Source: Anthonomus grandis grandis
Taxonomy: Eukaryota; Arthropoda; Insecta; Coleoptera; Curculionidae
Reading direction: 5' to 3'
Length of the DNA: 64,000 nt
Assembly: GCF_022605725.1 (NCBI RefSeq)
Contig: NC_065556.1
Span: forward strand, 26,085,140 to 26,149,139
This document shows, piece after piece, positions 13,001 to 23,461 of this stretch (position 1 is its first letter; each line of letters starts with the position of its first letter). The position numbers and the translations under genes were made by a program. The notes beneath the pieces are model-generated. The model was not told the DNA's origin, searched no databases, and saw only the letters and a program-made list of their open reading frames with translations.

Positions 13001-16000
13001 ACAGAATGATAATTGAATCGTATCGTGTTCTGTAATTTCATCATTTCTACGTAGATTTGCTATTAAACTATAGATGGCAATGCGGTATTATCATAGAAAC
13101 CTGTAAGAGATCTAATATTAATTTACAGTTTCCTATACTATCGTCTTCTTTTACTGATGAGGTGATGGGCCAAACGCTATTATTACAGCGTTCTGTAATT
13201 TTATATAAACGAATAAACCGTAAGGGTTCTTTATTACACTATAGATACATACAGTCTTTGCAATGTCATCGTTTTAAGGTAGTTTCGCTTGTCGAACACA
13301 GAGGGCCATATGGCATAAACGCAGAAACCTGTAAAAAATCCAACATTTTTTTGCAGTGTCCTTCTTCATCTTCCATCATTTTACTTACTCAAATAGTTTT
13401 GGCATTACATTAAAAATGGCCATGAAACTTTATTGCAGGCACCGCTGCAATATGTCCAATTAGAATTTACAGTTTCCTGTAAGTTAGTTTATAATTCCTA
13501 GAATTACTTCAAAATGAACATTAACAGTAATCTGTATAAAATCTAATAATATTTTACAGTTTTCTGAAGTTCCATTATCTTTCTAAATGAATTCGCTGTC
13601 GTGCTATAGATGGCCATACAATCTTATTACAGAAACCTGTAAGGGACTTAATAGTTTCTTACAGTTCCCTACAATTTCGTCACAGAAATCTGTCAAAAAA
13701 ATCAACATTATATTATAGTTTAATAGATGGCCCAAACTCAGACAGTAACTTACAGTTTCCTGTAATGTCATTGTTTTTCAAGTACCTAGACCACAGAGAG
13801 CCTTATGATATAATCACAGAAACCTATACAATATACAATAATATTTTGCACTTTTCAATAATTGACATTTTTAATTCATGGCATTACTCTACAATTAATT
13901 TCGACAGAATGATAATTGAATCGTATTGTGTTCTGTAATTTCATCATTTCTTCGTAGATTCGCTGTTAAACTGTAGATAGCAATGCGGTATTATCATAGA
14001 AACCTGTAAGAGATCTAATAATAGTTTACAGTTTCCTATAATATCGTCTTCTTTTGCTGATGAGGTGATGGCCAAACGCTATTATTACAGCGTTCTGTAA
14101 TTTTATATAAACGAATAAACCGATATGGTTCTTTATTACACTATAGATACATACAGTCTTTGCAATGTCATCGTTTTAAGGTAGTTTCGCTAGTAGAACA
14201 CAGAGGGCCATATGGCATAAACGCAGAAACCTGTAAAAAATCCAACATTTTTTTGCAGTGTCCTTCTTCATCTTCCATCATTTTACTTACTCAAATAGTT
14301 TTGGCATTACATTAAAAATGGCCATGAAACTTTATTGCAGGCACCGCTGCAATATGTCCAATTAGAATTTACAGTTTCCTGTAAGTTAGTTCATAATTCC
14401 TAAAATTACTTCAAAATGAACATTAACAGTAATCTGTATTAAATCTAATAATATTTTACAGTTTTCTGTAGTTCCATTACCTTTCTAAATGAATTCGCTG
14501 TCGTGCTATAGATGGCCATACAATCTTATTACAGAAACCTGTAAGGGACTTAATAGTTTCTTACAGTTCCCTGCAATTTCGTCACAGAAATCTGTCAAAA
14601 AATCAACAATATATTATAGTTTCATAGATGACCCAAACTCAGATAGTAACTTGCAGTTTCCTGTAATGTTATTGTTTTTTAAGTACCTAGACCACAGAGA
14701 GCCATATAATATAATCACACATACCTATACAATATGAAATAATATTTTACATTTTTCTGTAATTGACATTTTTAATTCATGGCATTACTCTACAATTAAT
14801 TTCGACAGAATGATAATTGAATCGTATCGTGTTCTGTAATTTCATCATTTCTTCGTAGATTCGCTGTTAAACTGTAGATGGCAATGCGGTATTATCATAG
14901 AAACCTGTAAGAGATCTAATATTAATTTACAGTTTCCTATAATATTGCCTTCTTTTGCTGATGAGGTGATGGCCAAACGCTATTATTACAGCGTTCTGTA
15001 ATTTTATATTGAAAAAATATTTTGCAGTTACCGTAATTTAATTTATAATTCGTCAATTAACATATTTAATCATTTCTAATAAAATATTTCTTCTAATGCT
15101 TTGCAATTCCTGTAATTTAATTTTTGATGCACATTACAGATGGCACTACCAAATTGATAATATTTCTTAAGCAGTTTCCTGTAATGAACTTCATGCTTAG
15201 TACTTTTTTATGTTACACCTATAGATGGGATTAATGAGCTACTTACCTTTTTGTATATAGGCAAACCTGGAAAGTGCGATGAATTGCGTTCAAATGAAAC
15301 GTCTGGTGTCATTCAGGGTGAAAAGCTCGATCGACTCCTCTGATTCGCCTCACAAAGTGCCGGTCAGTTGTAAGTCGTCTTACCAACTAACTTACCACAG
15401 GAATTTATTGTTTATTTGTTATTGCAGGTGCAGTTATCGATAAAAGTGTATTAAAAAAACCGTCGAAAAGTAAATTAAAGAAGGATAAGAACAAGAAGAA
15501 GGCGACGCTTGCCAAAATGTCCGAGGAACAGGAGCGGACTTACCTTATAGCCGAGGCCGCTTTGAGGAATCATTACACTTATGCCGAGGCACGTATGTGA
15601 GTAGAAATATGTTTTTTATTTAATTTAATTTTTTGTTTGTTTTAGTGTCACGTGATGACAGGATGACGAACGTTTTTAACGCGGAATTACGGCAAAGAGA
15701 AGAACTTTTAGAGCTTCATTTACAGTTCCCGGGTTTTTTTAGGGAACTGGTAAGAAACTTTCGTACTTACCCGAATTTTTAATTCAGAATTAATCCGCAA
15801 AGATTTCTCGATATGAAAATAGATTTCTATGGTATTATAAATACCGAATCCTGTAAAAGAACCATTATTAATTTGCAGTTTGCTGTAATTCACTTTATTC
15901 TTCGTGGCATTTATATACAATTAATTTTAAAACAATTCTCATTTTATAATGTCTCGTAATTGCATTTTCTGATGTAGTTCTGCTATTGACCCACAGATGG

Positions 16001-19000
16001 TCATACAATTTTATCACAGAAACCTGTAAATATCTCATAATATTTTACAGATTCCCGTCATTTAATCTTTTCTTTTCATATAGTTTTACAATAGCACTAC
16101 AGATTTCCGTAGAATCTTATCACAGACATCTGTAAAAGATTCAAGATATTAAAGTTTCTTGCAATTTATTTATTATTTTATGTCTTTATATAACAGGTGG
16201 CATTACTTTGCAGTAAACGTATAAAACATCTGCAGGATCCTGTAATTCCTTTAGGGCATTACAGGATTGAATATTCTAGAGTTATTTATTTGATTGAATA
16301 TCTAGAATTATATAACAGCTTACGTGTCTGGTGGCGGTAGCTGGACCGAGATTAATAGCACGAATGGATATTACAACTTTTTAGGGGTTTGTTTTATGCC
16401 TTTCATTGGTTTTTATTATGAAATGTGTTACGATTTAGTGAAGAGAAATTACATTTTTGCAATTTTACCTAGTTTGCTTTTCGAAGTAGTACGCTATTAA
16501 TTTTTCATTTATTACAACTGTTAATTCGTAGTTAAATATTTATGTAATTTTAACATGACATAAATAACAAATTCAAATTAAAAAAAAGGTAATACATATT
16601 TTGATTGTCATTATATGTTTTTTTATTACAAAACCAAAATATGCATTTATTTTATTGTATTTATTTGTAGTGTAGTTGCCATTATGTTATATTGTTTTTA
16701 AAGGAAATGACATTTTATATAAATATTTTATTTTACGGGAGTGACGTTTTTTGGGTCCAACTAACAAATTGCCTAAAAGTTAAATCAAAATATTGGCATT
16801 TTTGGTAAAAGAAAAACCGTTTTTTTATAATCGTGTAAGTTTTAAATGAGTTATAAAAATGTATTTATTTGTTAATAAGTTGAGCATTTAACTTTATTAT
16901 CAATTAATATAATGAAGGATATAAGTTTAGGAAGCTTCTATTTATTTTCGACTATAAAACTAGTATTTCCAGCAACTCTCAAAATAAAAGTTTTTTTTTA
17001 ATATTAAAATTTAAATAACTTATAAAATCCCGTTATCCATATGCACATTTATTAAGAGTATCCTAAAAGTAATGGATCAAACTCAAACAGGGAATAGAGG
17101 GAGTCATTTTCATTAAGTACATATTTGCGGACTTTTTAAACTGTAGCACCTTGTCAAACAAAAGCTCTTAAAAACATTATACAGTTGATTAAATAATACA
17201 GTTTTTTTTTTGGTTTGCACCTAGAAATGATACGTTACAAGAAAATTCGTAATATATTTGTAATGAAAAAATGTAAAACATTAATGTTCATCCTATAACA
17301 TAAAATCTTTTAAAATTCATACTGCTTCCATTAACTTAAATAAATTACTTGTTATTGCCTAATAAAATGTTGATTCTTTCAAAAAATAGCCAAAAAAAAT
17401 CCATGGCTTAATCAATATTTTGCCCTTTTATTTTACGAACAAAATAATTAAGGTACTAACAAAGTATCATAAACAAAGTTTTAAATAGGTCGTGTTGAGT
17501 TTTCTGGGTATCGGCTATATCGTGTTGTTTTTACAACTTTACATAATGCCTTATACCGACCGTGAATACGAACAAATGCATAATGTTTATGGCTTTCGTA
17601 ATGCTTGAGCGGCTAAAAGGGAATATCGTGGACGATATCCCGACTATAGGGTGTGAACAACGAGTGAATAATGCCTACGTGGACAAATCTTTACAGAATA
17701 GAAAAGATATAGTAAAAATGCTAATGCAGAAGATGGTATAGTTGAAATGGCATTAGAAAAACCTCCACAAGTGTTGGTCGCATCTCAAGACTCGGATATA
17801 TATATATTATATTATATATATTATATTATTACTCGGATATATATTACATATAAGCTTTTACAAAGTATGTGTAATAAAATCCAATAATTATAATCTATCT
17901 CAGTACATTTTAAGGTGCACCTAGGTAACCAAATACCTGTATGTGCAAAAAATCAAAAACAATTTTATAAAAATAAATATTTAAACAAAATATGTCCCAT
18001 CCACTAACTATTGCAAAGTTTCCATTTAACACCCAATAAATAATTAAACATTAGAAAACAAAAATCTTTCACGATCACGTACGAATACCTAAAGCTATGA
18101 AATATGAAAATTAATTAACAGTAAGTAGTTTTTTAAATACATGTAAATGATCATAAATGTAATCCCCAGATATTTTACAAAATTTTTTGACAACTTTTGT
18201 ATGTCTAATATATGGTGGTAATAAGTTGTACAGTTTGGGTGCGTGGTAAAAAATTGATTTTAATTTCATAGTAGTGGCAACAGTTGGAATTGATAAGTGT
18301 CTATTTACATTTAATCTAGTCTGATACTGATGATTAACAAAGTTCTTAAATTTATTCGACTTGTGAATATATATACAGAGCGACCAACAGTATAATGTGC
18401 GTACATCAAAAATATTTCTGGAATAAAGTAATGCAGTAGAAAATCTTTTGTTTTTTTTGAAAATAACTTTTAAAATGTAGTTTTGGGTAACATTTAAAGA
18501 AGTCAATGTGTTTTGGTATATCCCACCCTAAAGAATTAGACCATACCTTAGTAGTGATTCCACAATTGCTTTATAAATCAAAATCAAAAGTTGTTTATTT
18601 AATATTTCCCTGAGCACATAAAACTTGTATATTAGTTTTCGAATATTTTTTGATAGTCTAAGGATGTGGTGGTCCCACTTTAAGTGTTTGTCAATATAGA
18701 TTCCAAGATATTTTGTAGAGTGAACTTCATGAAGTTTATCCATAAGACTATCTATGTAAATACTATTGAATGATGGACGGTTTGCAGGTGTGAGGGAAAA
18801 TGCTATATAAATAGTTTTAGTGATATTTAATGATAATTTAAATGAGTCTAGCCAGTGTTTTATTTTCTTTATACCGTTTATAGCATGTTCCTTCACCAAA
18901 TCCCATGTTTCCCCATAGAAAGTTACTGCTGTGTCGTCAGCATAAGAGATAGTACTACCGTTTTGTATTGACATATTGGTTAAGGAATTTACATATGCTA

Positions 19001-22000
19001 CAAATAAAATTGGACCCAGAACAGTCCCCTGAGGGATGCCCATTTTAATTTGAAGGGGTTCACTTATAGTATTTTCAACTTTGACGGATTGCTCTCGATC
19101 CATCAAATAATCAGCAAAAACGTCTAACACGGTTCCCCTTATCCCATAGGATTCTAGGACTTGGAGCAATTTGTTATGAGGGACCGTGTCAAATGCCTTG
19201 GCTAGGTCTAGGAAGACCGTAAGACACTTTCTGCCACCATCCAAATGGTCTGTTATTTGCTCACAAAGCACACAAACTGCATCGGTTGTGCTGAGGCCAC
19301 TCTGGAAACCAAATTGGTTCTTAGAAATTATATTGTTTTGATTAAAAATTCCACCAGGCGGTCCTTAAGGCATTTCTCAAAGACTTTATAAAATATGTTC
19401 GTTATACTTATGGATCTATAATTATTTATATTTGATTTATCACCTGCCTTGTGAATAGGTTTTACTATGGCTTGTTTAAATTTTTTTGGGACCTTTGCAG
19501 TTTGAAAAATTAAATTTATAATGTGTGCGAGAGGGGAAGAAATATAGATATGAATATGTTTTATAATATCGGTTGTAATACCATCAATTCCGGGTGCAGA
19601 GGAATTTTTTAAAGAAGCAATTTGTTTGATAATTTCATTCTTATTAGTAGGTTTTAGAAACATTGAAGCCTGTGTGGATGGTTTTATTTGCAGGGAATCT
19701 GGAGGATTTTTAATTTTATTATATATATTGTAACCGACATCAACAAAATATTTGTTGCAAAAATTTGCCATATCCAACTTATTATTAAAACTAGAATTAT
19801 TGTTAGTTACGTTAAACTTAAAATCTTGGTTACTGTTTGAATCTGTTACTTCATTTATTATCTTATATATTTTTTTTTAGGTCAGTACCACTAGACTCGA
19901 TTTTGGCTTTGTAATAATCCTGTTTACATTTCTTGATTAACGTGCACAAGCTATTACGGTAACTATTAAAGGCAGTTTTGTTTTCTAAATTGTTATGAAT
20001 TAGTAGTGTTTTTTTCATTTTGTCCCTCTTTTTGATACTATTAATTATACCAATTGTGATCCATGGTTTTATTTTTTTATACTTATTTTGACATAATTTT
20101 TGGGTTTTTGAATGATTTAATGCTTGTGTAATAGTACTGTATAAAATTTCCAATGCTAGTTCTGGATCATCATTGTTAAAAATGCTTTCAAAATTTTGAT
20201 TATGTATAAAATTTGTTAATATGGTATAATTTATTCTAACTGTATAAGAATTTACCTCCTCCTTGTTTTTTTGCAACCCAACTGTATCAGTAATATGCAA
20301 CATGGTAGGAAAATGGTCAGTTATGGCAGATTGAATGACAAAGGAAGAACAATTAATCTTAGAACCATTTTTTCTTCTCAAGAATATATGATCCAGACAA
20401 CTACTAGACGTTCTGATATTCCGAAAACAATAGTACACCGTCATTCTACGAAGAACCCCTGTTGAACCCCTATCGTGTATAACGGGTTTAAGATCTATTA
20501 CCAGGTAATTGCGCCAAGAAGGTGGAATTTTGTAGAGAAATGCTTTGTTGCAGTACGCAAGACCCATTATTTGTTAACAAAATTTTAAGGTCAGATGAAC
20601 CTAGTTTTAGAACGAGAAAATTTATTATTCATAATTTACACCGCTGAACATATTTTAAACCCAAAATTGTTAGAAATGACCGCTTTCAACATTAATTTAT
20701 TATGAACATGTGGAGTGGCAGTCTTAGCGGTTCATTAATTAGGCCATTTGAGCTACCAGCCAGATTAAATGGCGAAATGTAAAAAAAATGCAATTAAACT
20801 TACTTATTTTACTTGAGAATATTCCATTGAATAGTCGCCAATTAAAATGACCGCAGCAGAATGTAGTGGCCGCTCTTTTTAGCATTCAGGTGAGACATTT
20901 TTTAAATAGGGCCTACCCTAGTCTTTTAATTGGACGGAAAGGTGCAATTCGTTGGCCACCGCGCTTCCTCGAGCTTAACTCAACCGATTTTTTTCCATGG
21001 GGATACTTTAAAGAGTTGGAAAACATCAGACAAAATCATCAATCAACAAAGAAGAGCAACGTCATCAAATAATTACAGCAGTTAAGTTAATTCGCTAAAG
21101 TAAATGCTCATTCAGAATAATTTGCTGAAGAGGTTTTTATACATCGATGTGGGTTATTCATCGCGGCAGACATTTTGAATACGTATTGTAAATATTACCA
21201 AAATGTCTGGTAAAAGAATAAACAACTTTCTAATGTCTTTTAGGCCTTATTGCACCAACCCAATCAAACAAAATTAATTAAAAAAAATGTTAACTATTTA
21301 AATTTTTTTGCATATTTCTTGAAAAGATATAAACATTTTAGATAATAACAAAAAATGCATTTAAGTTATACCTTGCTGGAATCTTAATAAATCGTAGAGG
21401 TTTTTTAACTACAGGAATATTCATATGTCTTACTTATATTTTTCCAGCAAAAATCTGGACTTAAAATTAAGTACTTATTTTAAAAGTCGAAAAAAGTCTA
21501 AAAAAATAGTTTTCTAATAGTCTCAAAAAGAAATGTTAGAAAATATATTTTTATTATATTAGGTACATCATTCCTATGTACAAACCAAAAAGAAACCGTA
21601 TTGTTTAATTAACTGTATCATTTTCTTAAAAGCTTTTATTGGACAAAGTTCTGATATTATAAAATTACACAAATATGATTATAACTTTTAAACTATTCAC
21701 AATTGCTTAACAATTTTGACATTTAATTTTTTGTATTTTCTAGAGAAAATCATTACGATTGGTACTAAATTTCATTAAATATTAACACATATTTTATGCG
21801 CTTTTAACTTTCATATTACGTTTCGCTACTAAATGTATTATTAATATTTATTTAGATAGCTTAAAGCTGAATAAAAATGAGGTAAATCTTGGAATGTTTT
21901 ATAACTTAAGAAATCGTTTACTAAGTTAATATTGAATTTAATTATGATGAATAGATCTTAACAGTATTATGATGGGTAACTGGTAAATTAATAAAATAAA

Positions 22001-23295
22001 ATAATAGGAACATATAGAATTTACAAAATTTCTTTCAATTAAAATTTTAATTATTATACGTTTCATCTAATTAGATATCGTCAATTTTTAAATATAAAAC
22101 AACATTAAATTATTTTATCTCTTTAGGATAATGGAAATTTTCTAGAATATTTGTAATGTTTTTTTTGATTTTAGATATTATTTTGTATTTACCTAAAGGC
22201 AAAATAATTCTATAATCATTCGATTTATGATTTGCACAACAATTCGGTTTAATAGATGAAAATTTGCTTATCTGTTAATAATTTGGCTTCTCAGAGATAT
22301 ATATTGAAACTTAGTTATTATTAGCAGTTTTTTGTAATTGATTTTAAAATTCGTGGCAGTCCTATAATATTGCTATACTGTTAATTTTGACAGTTATTTG
22401 TTTAAAATGTCTTGTAATGTCGCTATTAGACCACAGATGGCTGTATGGCATTATATTTACAGAAGCCTGTAAAAGAACCATTACTAATTTGCAGCTTCCT
22501 GTAATTTAATTTTCTCATGTAATTTTGCAATAGCACTACAGATTTCCATGCATAGAATCTTATTAAAAAGAATGAATAAAAAGTTCAACACCTTAAAGTT
22601 TTCTATAATTAATTTATTATTTTATGTCTGTATACGAGGGTGGCATGAATGTGCAGTAATATTCATAAATTATAATAAAATTATAATAATCTATCCTGAG
22701 GCATCTTCTATTCTTATGTGAAAAATTTGTTAAAATACTTTGAGTGGTTCCTAAGTTAGGCCTAAAAATATCCCCTAATGAATAAATTCTTGATGTTGCA
22801 CTGCCTCAAATTTGATGGGCCTTGGACCTTGATGCACAAAATTGCCTCTAACTCAGAGTGTTTTTGAGGTACAAGACTCATTCATATATGAAATTCTTGA
22901 ATAATAAATTCCCTTTCTTAGCCCCAAACCGTTTTCCAACTATTTTATTTACGAACGTATATTTTCCAGTTATTCACCGACCAGGAAGAAGAATCCTTAG
23001 AGAAACTGGACCGTTTAATAAAAGACATTATAAAACACGACACGATCACTAAAGAAACGATAATGGTGCCTAGTGCTAATGAACGTTTTGGGATCGCTAT
23101 CAAACGGAAAATTTCCAAAGCTTTCGATGAACTGAAGAAGTGAGTTGTATTATTATTTTTTTAAATTTTATAATGTTTCTTTTTAGGGAATTATCTATAA
23201 CGGAAAAACAGTCTGCTGAATTCCCCGTGAGGCAGCTCCATTTTATTTGCATGGACGACGGGATTTGTCAGTTACCTTCTTGTCCACGTTGGTAA
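77..23295 (+). CDS. LRGUK: LRGUK-type leucine-rich repeat and guanylate kinase-like protein (5'-partial, 14 exons)
   Basis: Exons: 77-375, 427-607, 666-823, 881-1037, 9405-9535, 9590-9747, 9804-9975, 10031-10309, 10362-10437, 15261-15369, 15428-15592, 15646-15749, 22970-23139, 23187-23295. All junctions are GT..AG, all phases agree, and the sum is 2268 nt (755 residues plus TAA at 23293-23295). Order of domains: leucine-rich repeats (residues 1 to about 265), guanylate-kinase-like domain (about 266-420), a charged helical, coiled-coil-like segment (about 437-470), then a lysine-rich tail without a domain I recognise. The LRR-to-GK order is diagnostic of LRGUK, which in mammals acts in sperm manchette and axoneme assembly; that role here is inference. 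The start codon and first exons lie left of the window. Nine of the ten short introns sized 47-58 nt flank compact exon clusters, and three giant introns separate the clusters. The reading frame is unbroken, so the gene looks functional. Confidence 0.85.
1040..9390 (+). repeat. CCTGTAA satellite filling giant LRGUK intron (8.4 kb)
   Basis: The intron is a diverged tandem repeat with a base period of roughly 180-190 bp. Recurring boxes in order are: CACAGATGGC, TATTAT, ACAGAAACCTGTAA, TTTGCAGTTTCCTGTAAT, TTCGTGGCATT and TTAATTTTAACAGAAA. Spacers drift and the boxes persist. The CAG-NNN-CCTGTAA box occurs dozens of times on the plus (sense) strand. The first 200 bp (1040-1230) are more degenerate. 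No exon-like sequence was found between the boxes, and the longest open frames (for example 8130-8336) are repeat products. Confidence 0.85.
3780..6935 (+). repeat. Higher-order repeat, 1032-bp unit, about 3 copies
   Basis: The marker AATATTCTAGCAG recurs at 3899, 4931 and 5963, exactly 1032 bp apart. The sequence between is nearly identical: copies 2 and 3 share small differences from copy 1, such as CTCCTCTTTC versus CTCCTCACTC. A shorter version (945-bp step) precedes at 2954, lacking an internal segment of about 84 bp (present at about 4170-4254). This is recent amplification on top of the old 180-bp satellite. Confidence 0.85.
9405..10437 (+). CDS. LRGUK: LRGUK exon cluster 2: guanylate kinase-like domain and charged helical segment
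   Basis: Exons 9405-9535, 9590-9747, 9804-9975, 10031-10309 and 10362-10437. Residues 266-298 read into a beta strand (AVIVLVGLQ) where the nucleotide-binding P-loop should be, but the segment is GLQASSRTH and lacks the G-K-S/T of GXXGXGK. The GMP-binding region is recognisable: HTTK (316-319), YHYVSEETF (331-339), KKGEFFTY (344-351) and CYYGV (357-361). The rest of the kinase fold is weakly conserved. Residues about 437-470 (FTKERERILEQEAHEV...) are strongly charged and probably form a coiled coil. The intron 9976-10030 contains a TACTAAAC branch-point-like site, and its acceptor at 10030 is the only nearby one that keeps the frame open. The lost P-loop suggests a pseudokinase. Confidence 0.85.
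10990..12000 (+). repeat. Higher-order repeat, about 400-bp unit, 2.5 copies
   Basis: ATCACAGAAACCTGTAAGAA followed by ACCCGTTAATATTT occurs at about 11061, 11461 and 11859, so the unit is 398-400 bp and comprises two satellite monomers. Confidence 0.75.
12450..15010 (+). repeat. Higher-order repeat, 900-bp unit, about 2.8 copies
   Basis: The segment GGCATTACATTAAAAATGG recurs (one mismatch) at 12501, 13401 and 14303, so the steps are 900 and 902 bp, with high identity over the whole unit. The repeat ends abruptly near 15010, where the third unit breaks off into a different monomer. Confidence 0.8.
15261..15749 (+). CDS. LRGUK: LRGUK exon cluster 3: lysine-rich linker
   Basis: Exons 15261-15369, 15428-15592 and 15646-15749, with introns of 58 and 53 nt. 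Only one frame is open through each exon, and it joins in phase to the exon ending at 10437 and to the one starting at 22970. The product is serine- and lysine-rich (KKPSKSKLKKDKNKKK), then acidic/helical (MSEEQERTYLIAEAALRNHY). I recognise no domain. The cluster sits alone between two repeat-filled introns, and its base composition is clearly less AT-rich than its surroundings. Confidence 0.8.
15830..16295 (+). repeat. CCTGTAA satellite, left edge of third giant LRGUK intron
   Basis: The same boxes recur here (GAATCCTGTAAAAG, TTTGCAGTTTGCTGTAAT, CACAGAAACCTGTAAATATC, CAGGATCCTGTAATTCC). The block is closely similar to 1650-2040 in the first giant intron, so it is a segmental copy rather than an independent array. 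Confidence 0.75.
16300..17540. other. AT-rich intronic sequence, nothing recognised
   Basis: Low-complexity AT-rich DNA with homopolymer runs. No repeat unit, exon or transposon protein is visible. It is the left flank of the DDE transposon remnant and may be its non-coding end. Confidence 0.4.
17546..17795 (+). pseudogene. DUF4817/HTH N-terminal fragment of DDE transposase
   Basis: The translation starts MPYTDREYEQMHNVYGFRNA and continues, after an in-frame stop, with AAKREYRGRYPDYRV. This matches the insect DUF4817 helix-turn-helix pattern (Y-T-D-x-E-Y ... Y-G ... A ... Y ... R-Y/F-P). It then degrades with further stops and ends at an AT microsatellite near 17797, where the minus-strand LINE begins. 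The C-terminal half of the same kind of transposase reappears on the plus strand at 20690. It is broken and cannot be expressed as transposase. Confidence 0.6.
17797..20640 (-). mobile_element. 5'-truncated non-LTR retrotransposon (CR1/jockey group LINE)
   Basis: The minus strand carries the endonuclease C-terminal end, a reverse transcriptase and the typical C-terminal region. The element ends in an AT-rich microsatellite tail at 17797-17846. The 5' end is truncated within the endonuclease near 20600-20640. It lies between the two halves of a plus-strand DDE transposase, so it inserted into that transposon. Exact ends and target-site duplication could not be fixed by eye. Confidence 0.75.
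18111..20567 (-). pseudogene. LINE ORF2 remnant: endonuclease end and reverse transcriptase
   Basis: Frame segments are 20567-19863, 19777-19328, 19271-18528 and 18506-18111. The first shows the endonuclease end (SSSCLDHIFLRRK, AITDHFPT). The second shows the RT entry (SAPGIDGI, NNYRSISI, FEKCLKDRL). The third holds the catalytic core FLDLAKAFDTVPH, GIPQGTVLGPILF and YADDTAV, with both active-site aspartates intact. The fourth is the conserved C-terminal region (YHAPKLYNLLPPYIR). Lesions: a frameshift at an A-run near 19870, a frameshift at a T-run near 19345, and an in-frame TAG at 18528-18530 where relatives usually have Trp. The start of the first segment is also scrambled. Dead copy. Confidence 0.8.
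20680..21195 (+). pseudogene. C-terminal DDE fragment of the DUF4817-type transposase
   Basis: Plus-strand fragments in shifting frames read MNMWSGSLSGSLIRPFELPA, then the open stretch 20866-21072 with LNRAYPSLLIGRKGAIRWPP, LNSTDFFPWGYFKELEN, and finally EEVFIHRCGLFIAAD. These are the strands and the last acidic region of mariner/Tc3-like transposases of the kind that carry an N-terminal DUF4817. The central part with the first catalytic Asp is missing. It pairs with the fragment at 17546-17795 across the LINE. Confidence 0.65.
21200..22310. other. AT-rich intronic sequence, nothing recognised
   Basis: Very AT-rich, low-complexity DNA right of the transposase remnant. No coding, repeat or RNA signal is visible. 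It may include the right end of the DDE transposon, but I found no terminal inverted repeat. Confidence 0.4.
22315..22670 (+). repeat. CCTGTAA satellite, right edge of third giant LRGUK intron
   Basis: The block reads AGCAGTTTTTTGTAAT, CCACAGATGGCTGTATGGC, ACAGAAGCCTGTAAAAG, TTTGCAGCTTCCTGTAAT. It closely matches 3905-4090 and the equivalent parts of the 1032-bp unit. The third intron therefore has satellite at both ends and transposons in the middle. Confidence 0.75.
22970..23295 (+). CDS. LRGUK: LRGUK exon cluster 4: C-terminal tail and stop
   Basis: Exons 22970-23139 and 23187-23295, separated by a 47-nt intron. The acceptor ATTTTCCAG precedes 22970 and joins in phase 0 to the donor at 15749. 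The residues form a helical, charged segment (DQEEESLEKLDRLIKDIIK) and end in a cysteine-containing tail (ICQLPSCPRW) before TAA. No known domain is visible. No canonical AATAAA signal is obvious in the first 100 nt after the stop. Confidence 0.8.
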
Positions 23296-23378
23296 ACTGC
23301 TGGATTTCTACAATGTTATTTTCTTTATTTAATACAGTATTAACTAATTATTAGTTTTCTTTGAATTTGTTTATTATA

Positions 23379-23461
23379 CCTGACAATCAAGGAAACAAAC
23401 AGACAGGACCTTGATAAAACCAGACAACCTGGTTTTATCAAGGAAAAATTTGCTTGTCAGG
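23379..23461. repeat. Nested stem-loop just downstream of LRGUK
   Basis: Inner arms CCTTGATAAAACCAG (23409-23423) and CTGGTTTTATCAAGG (23429-23443) are perfect complements around a 5-nt loop. Outer arms CCTGACAA (23379-23386) and TTGTCAGG (23454-23461) are also perfect. The structure lies 84-166 nt after the LRGUK stop codon and so is probably in the 3' UTR or at a transposon scar. Confidence 0.8.

Larger units (their letters stand above)
10500..15210 (+). repeat. CCTGTAA satellite filling second giant LRGUK intron
   Basis: This is the same satellite family as at 1040-9390, with ATAGATGGCAGTATGG, ATCACAGAAACCTGTAA and GCAGTTTCCTGTAATT boxes spaced so that the monomer is about 180-190 bp (for example at 12025, 12217 and 12399). 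It fills the intron 10438-15260 almost completely, apart from about 60 bp next to each splice site. Confidence 0.85.
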
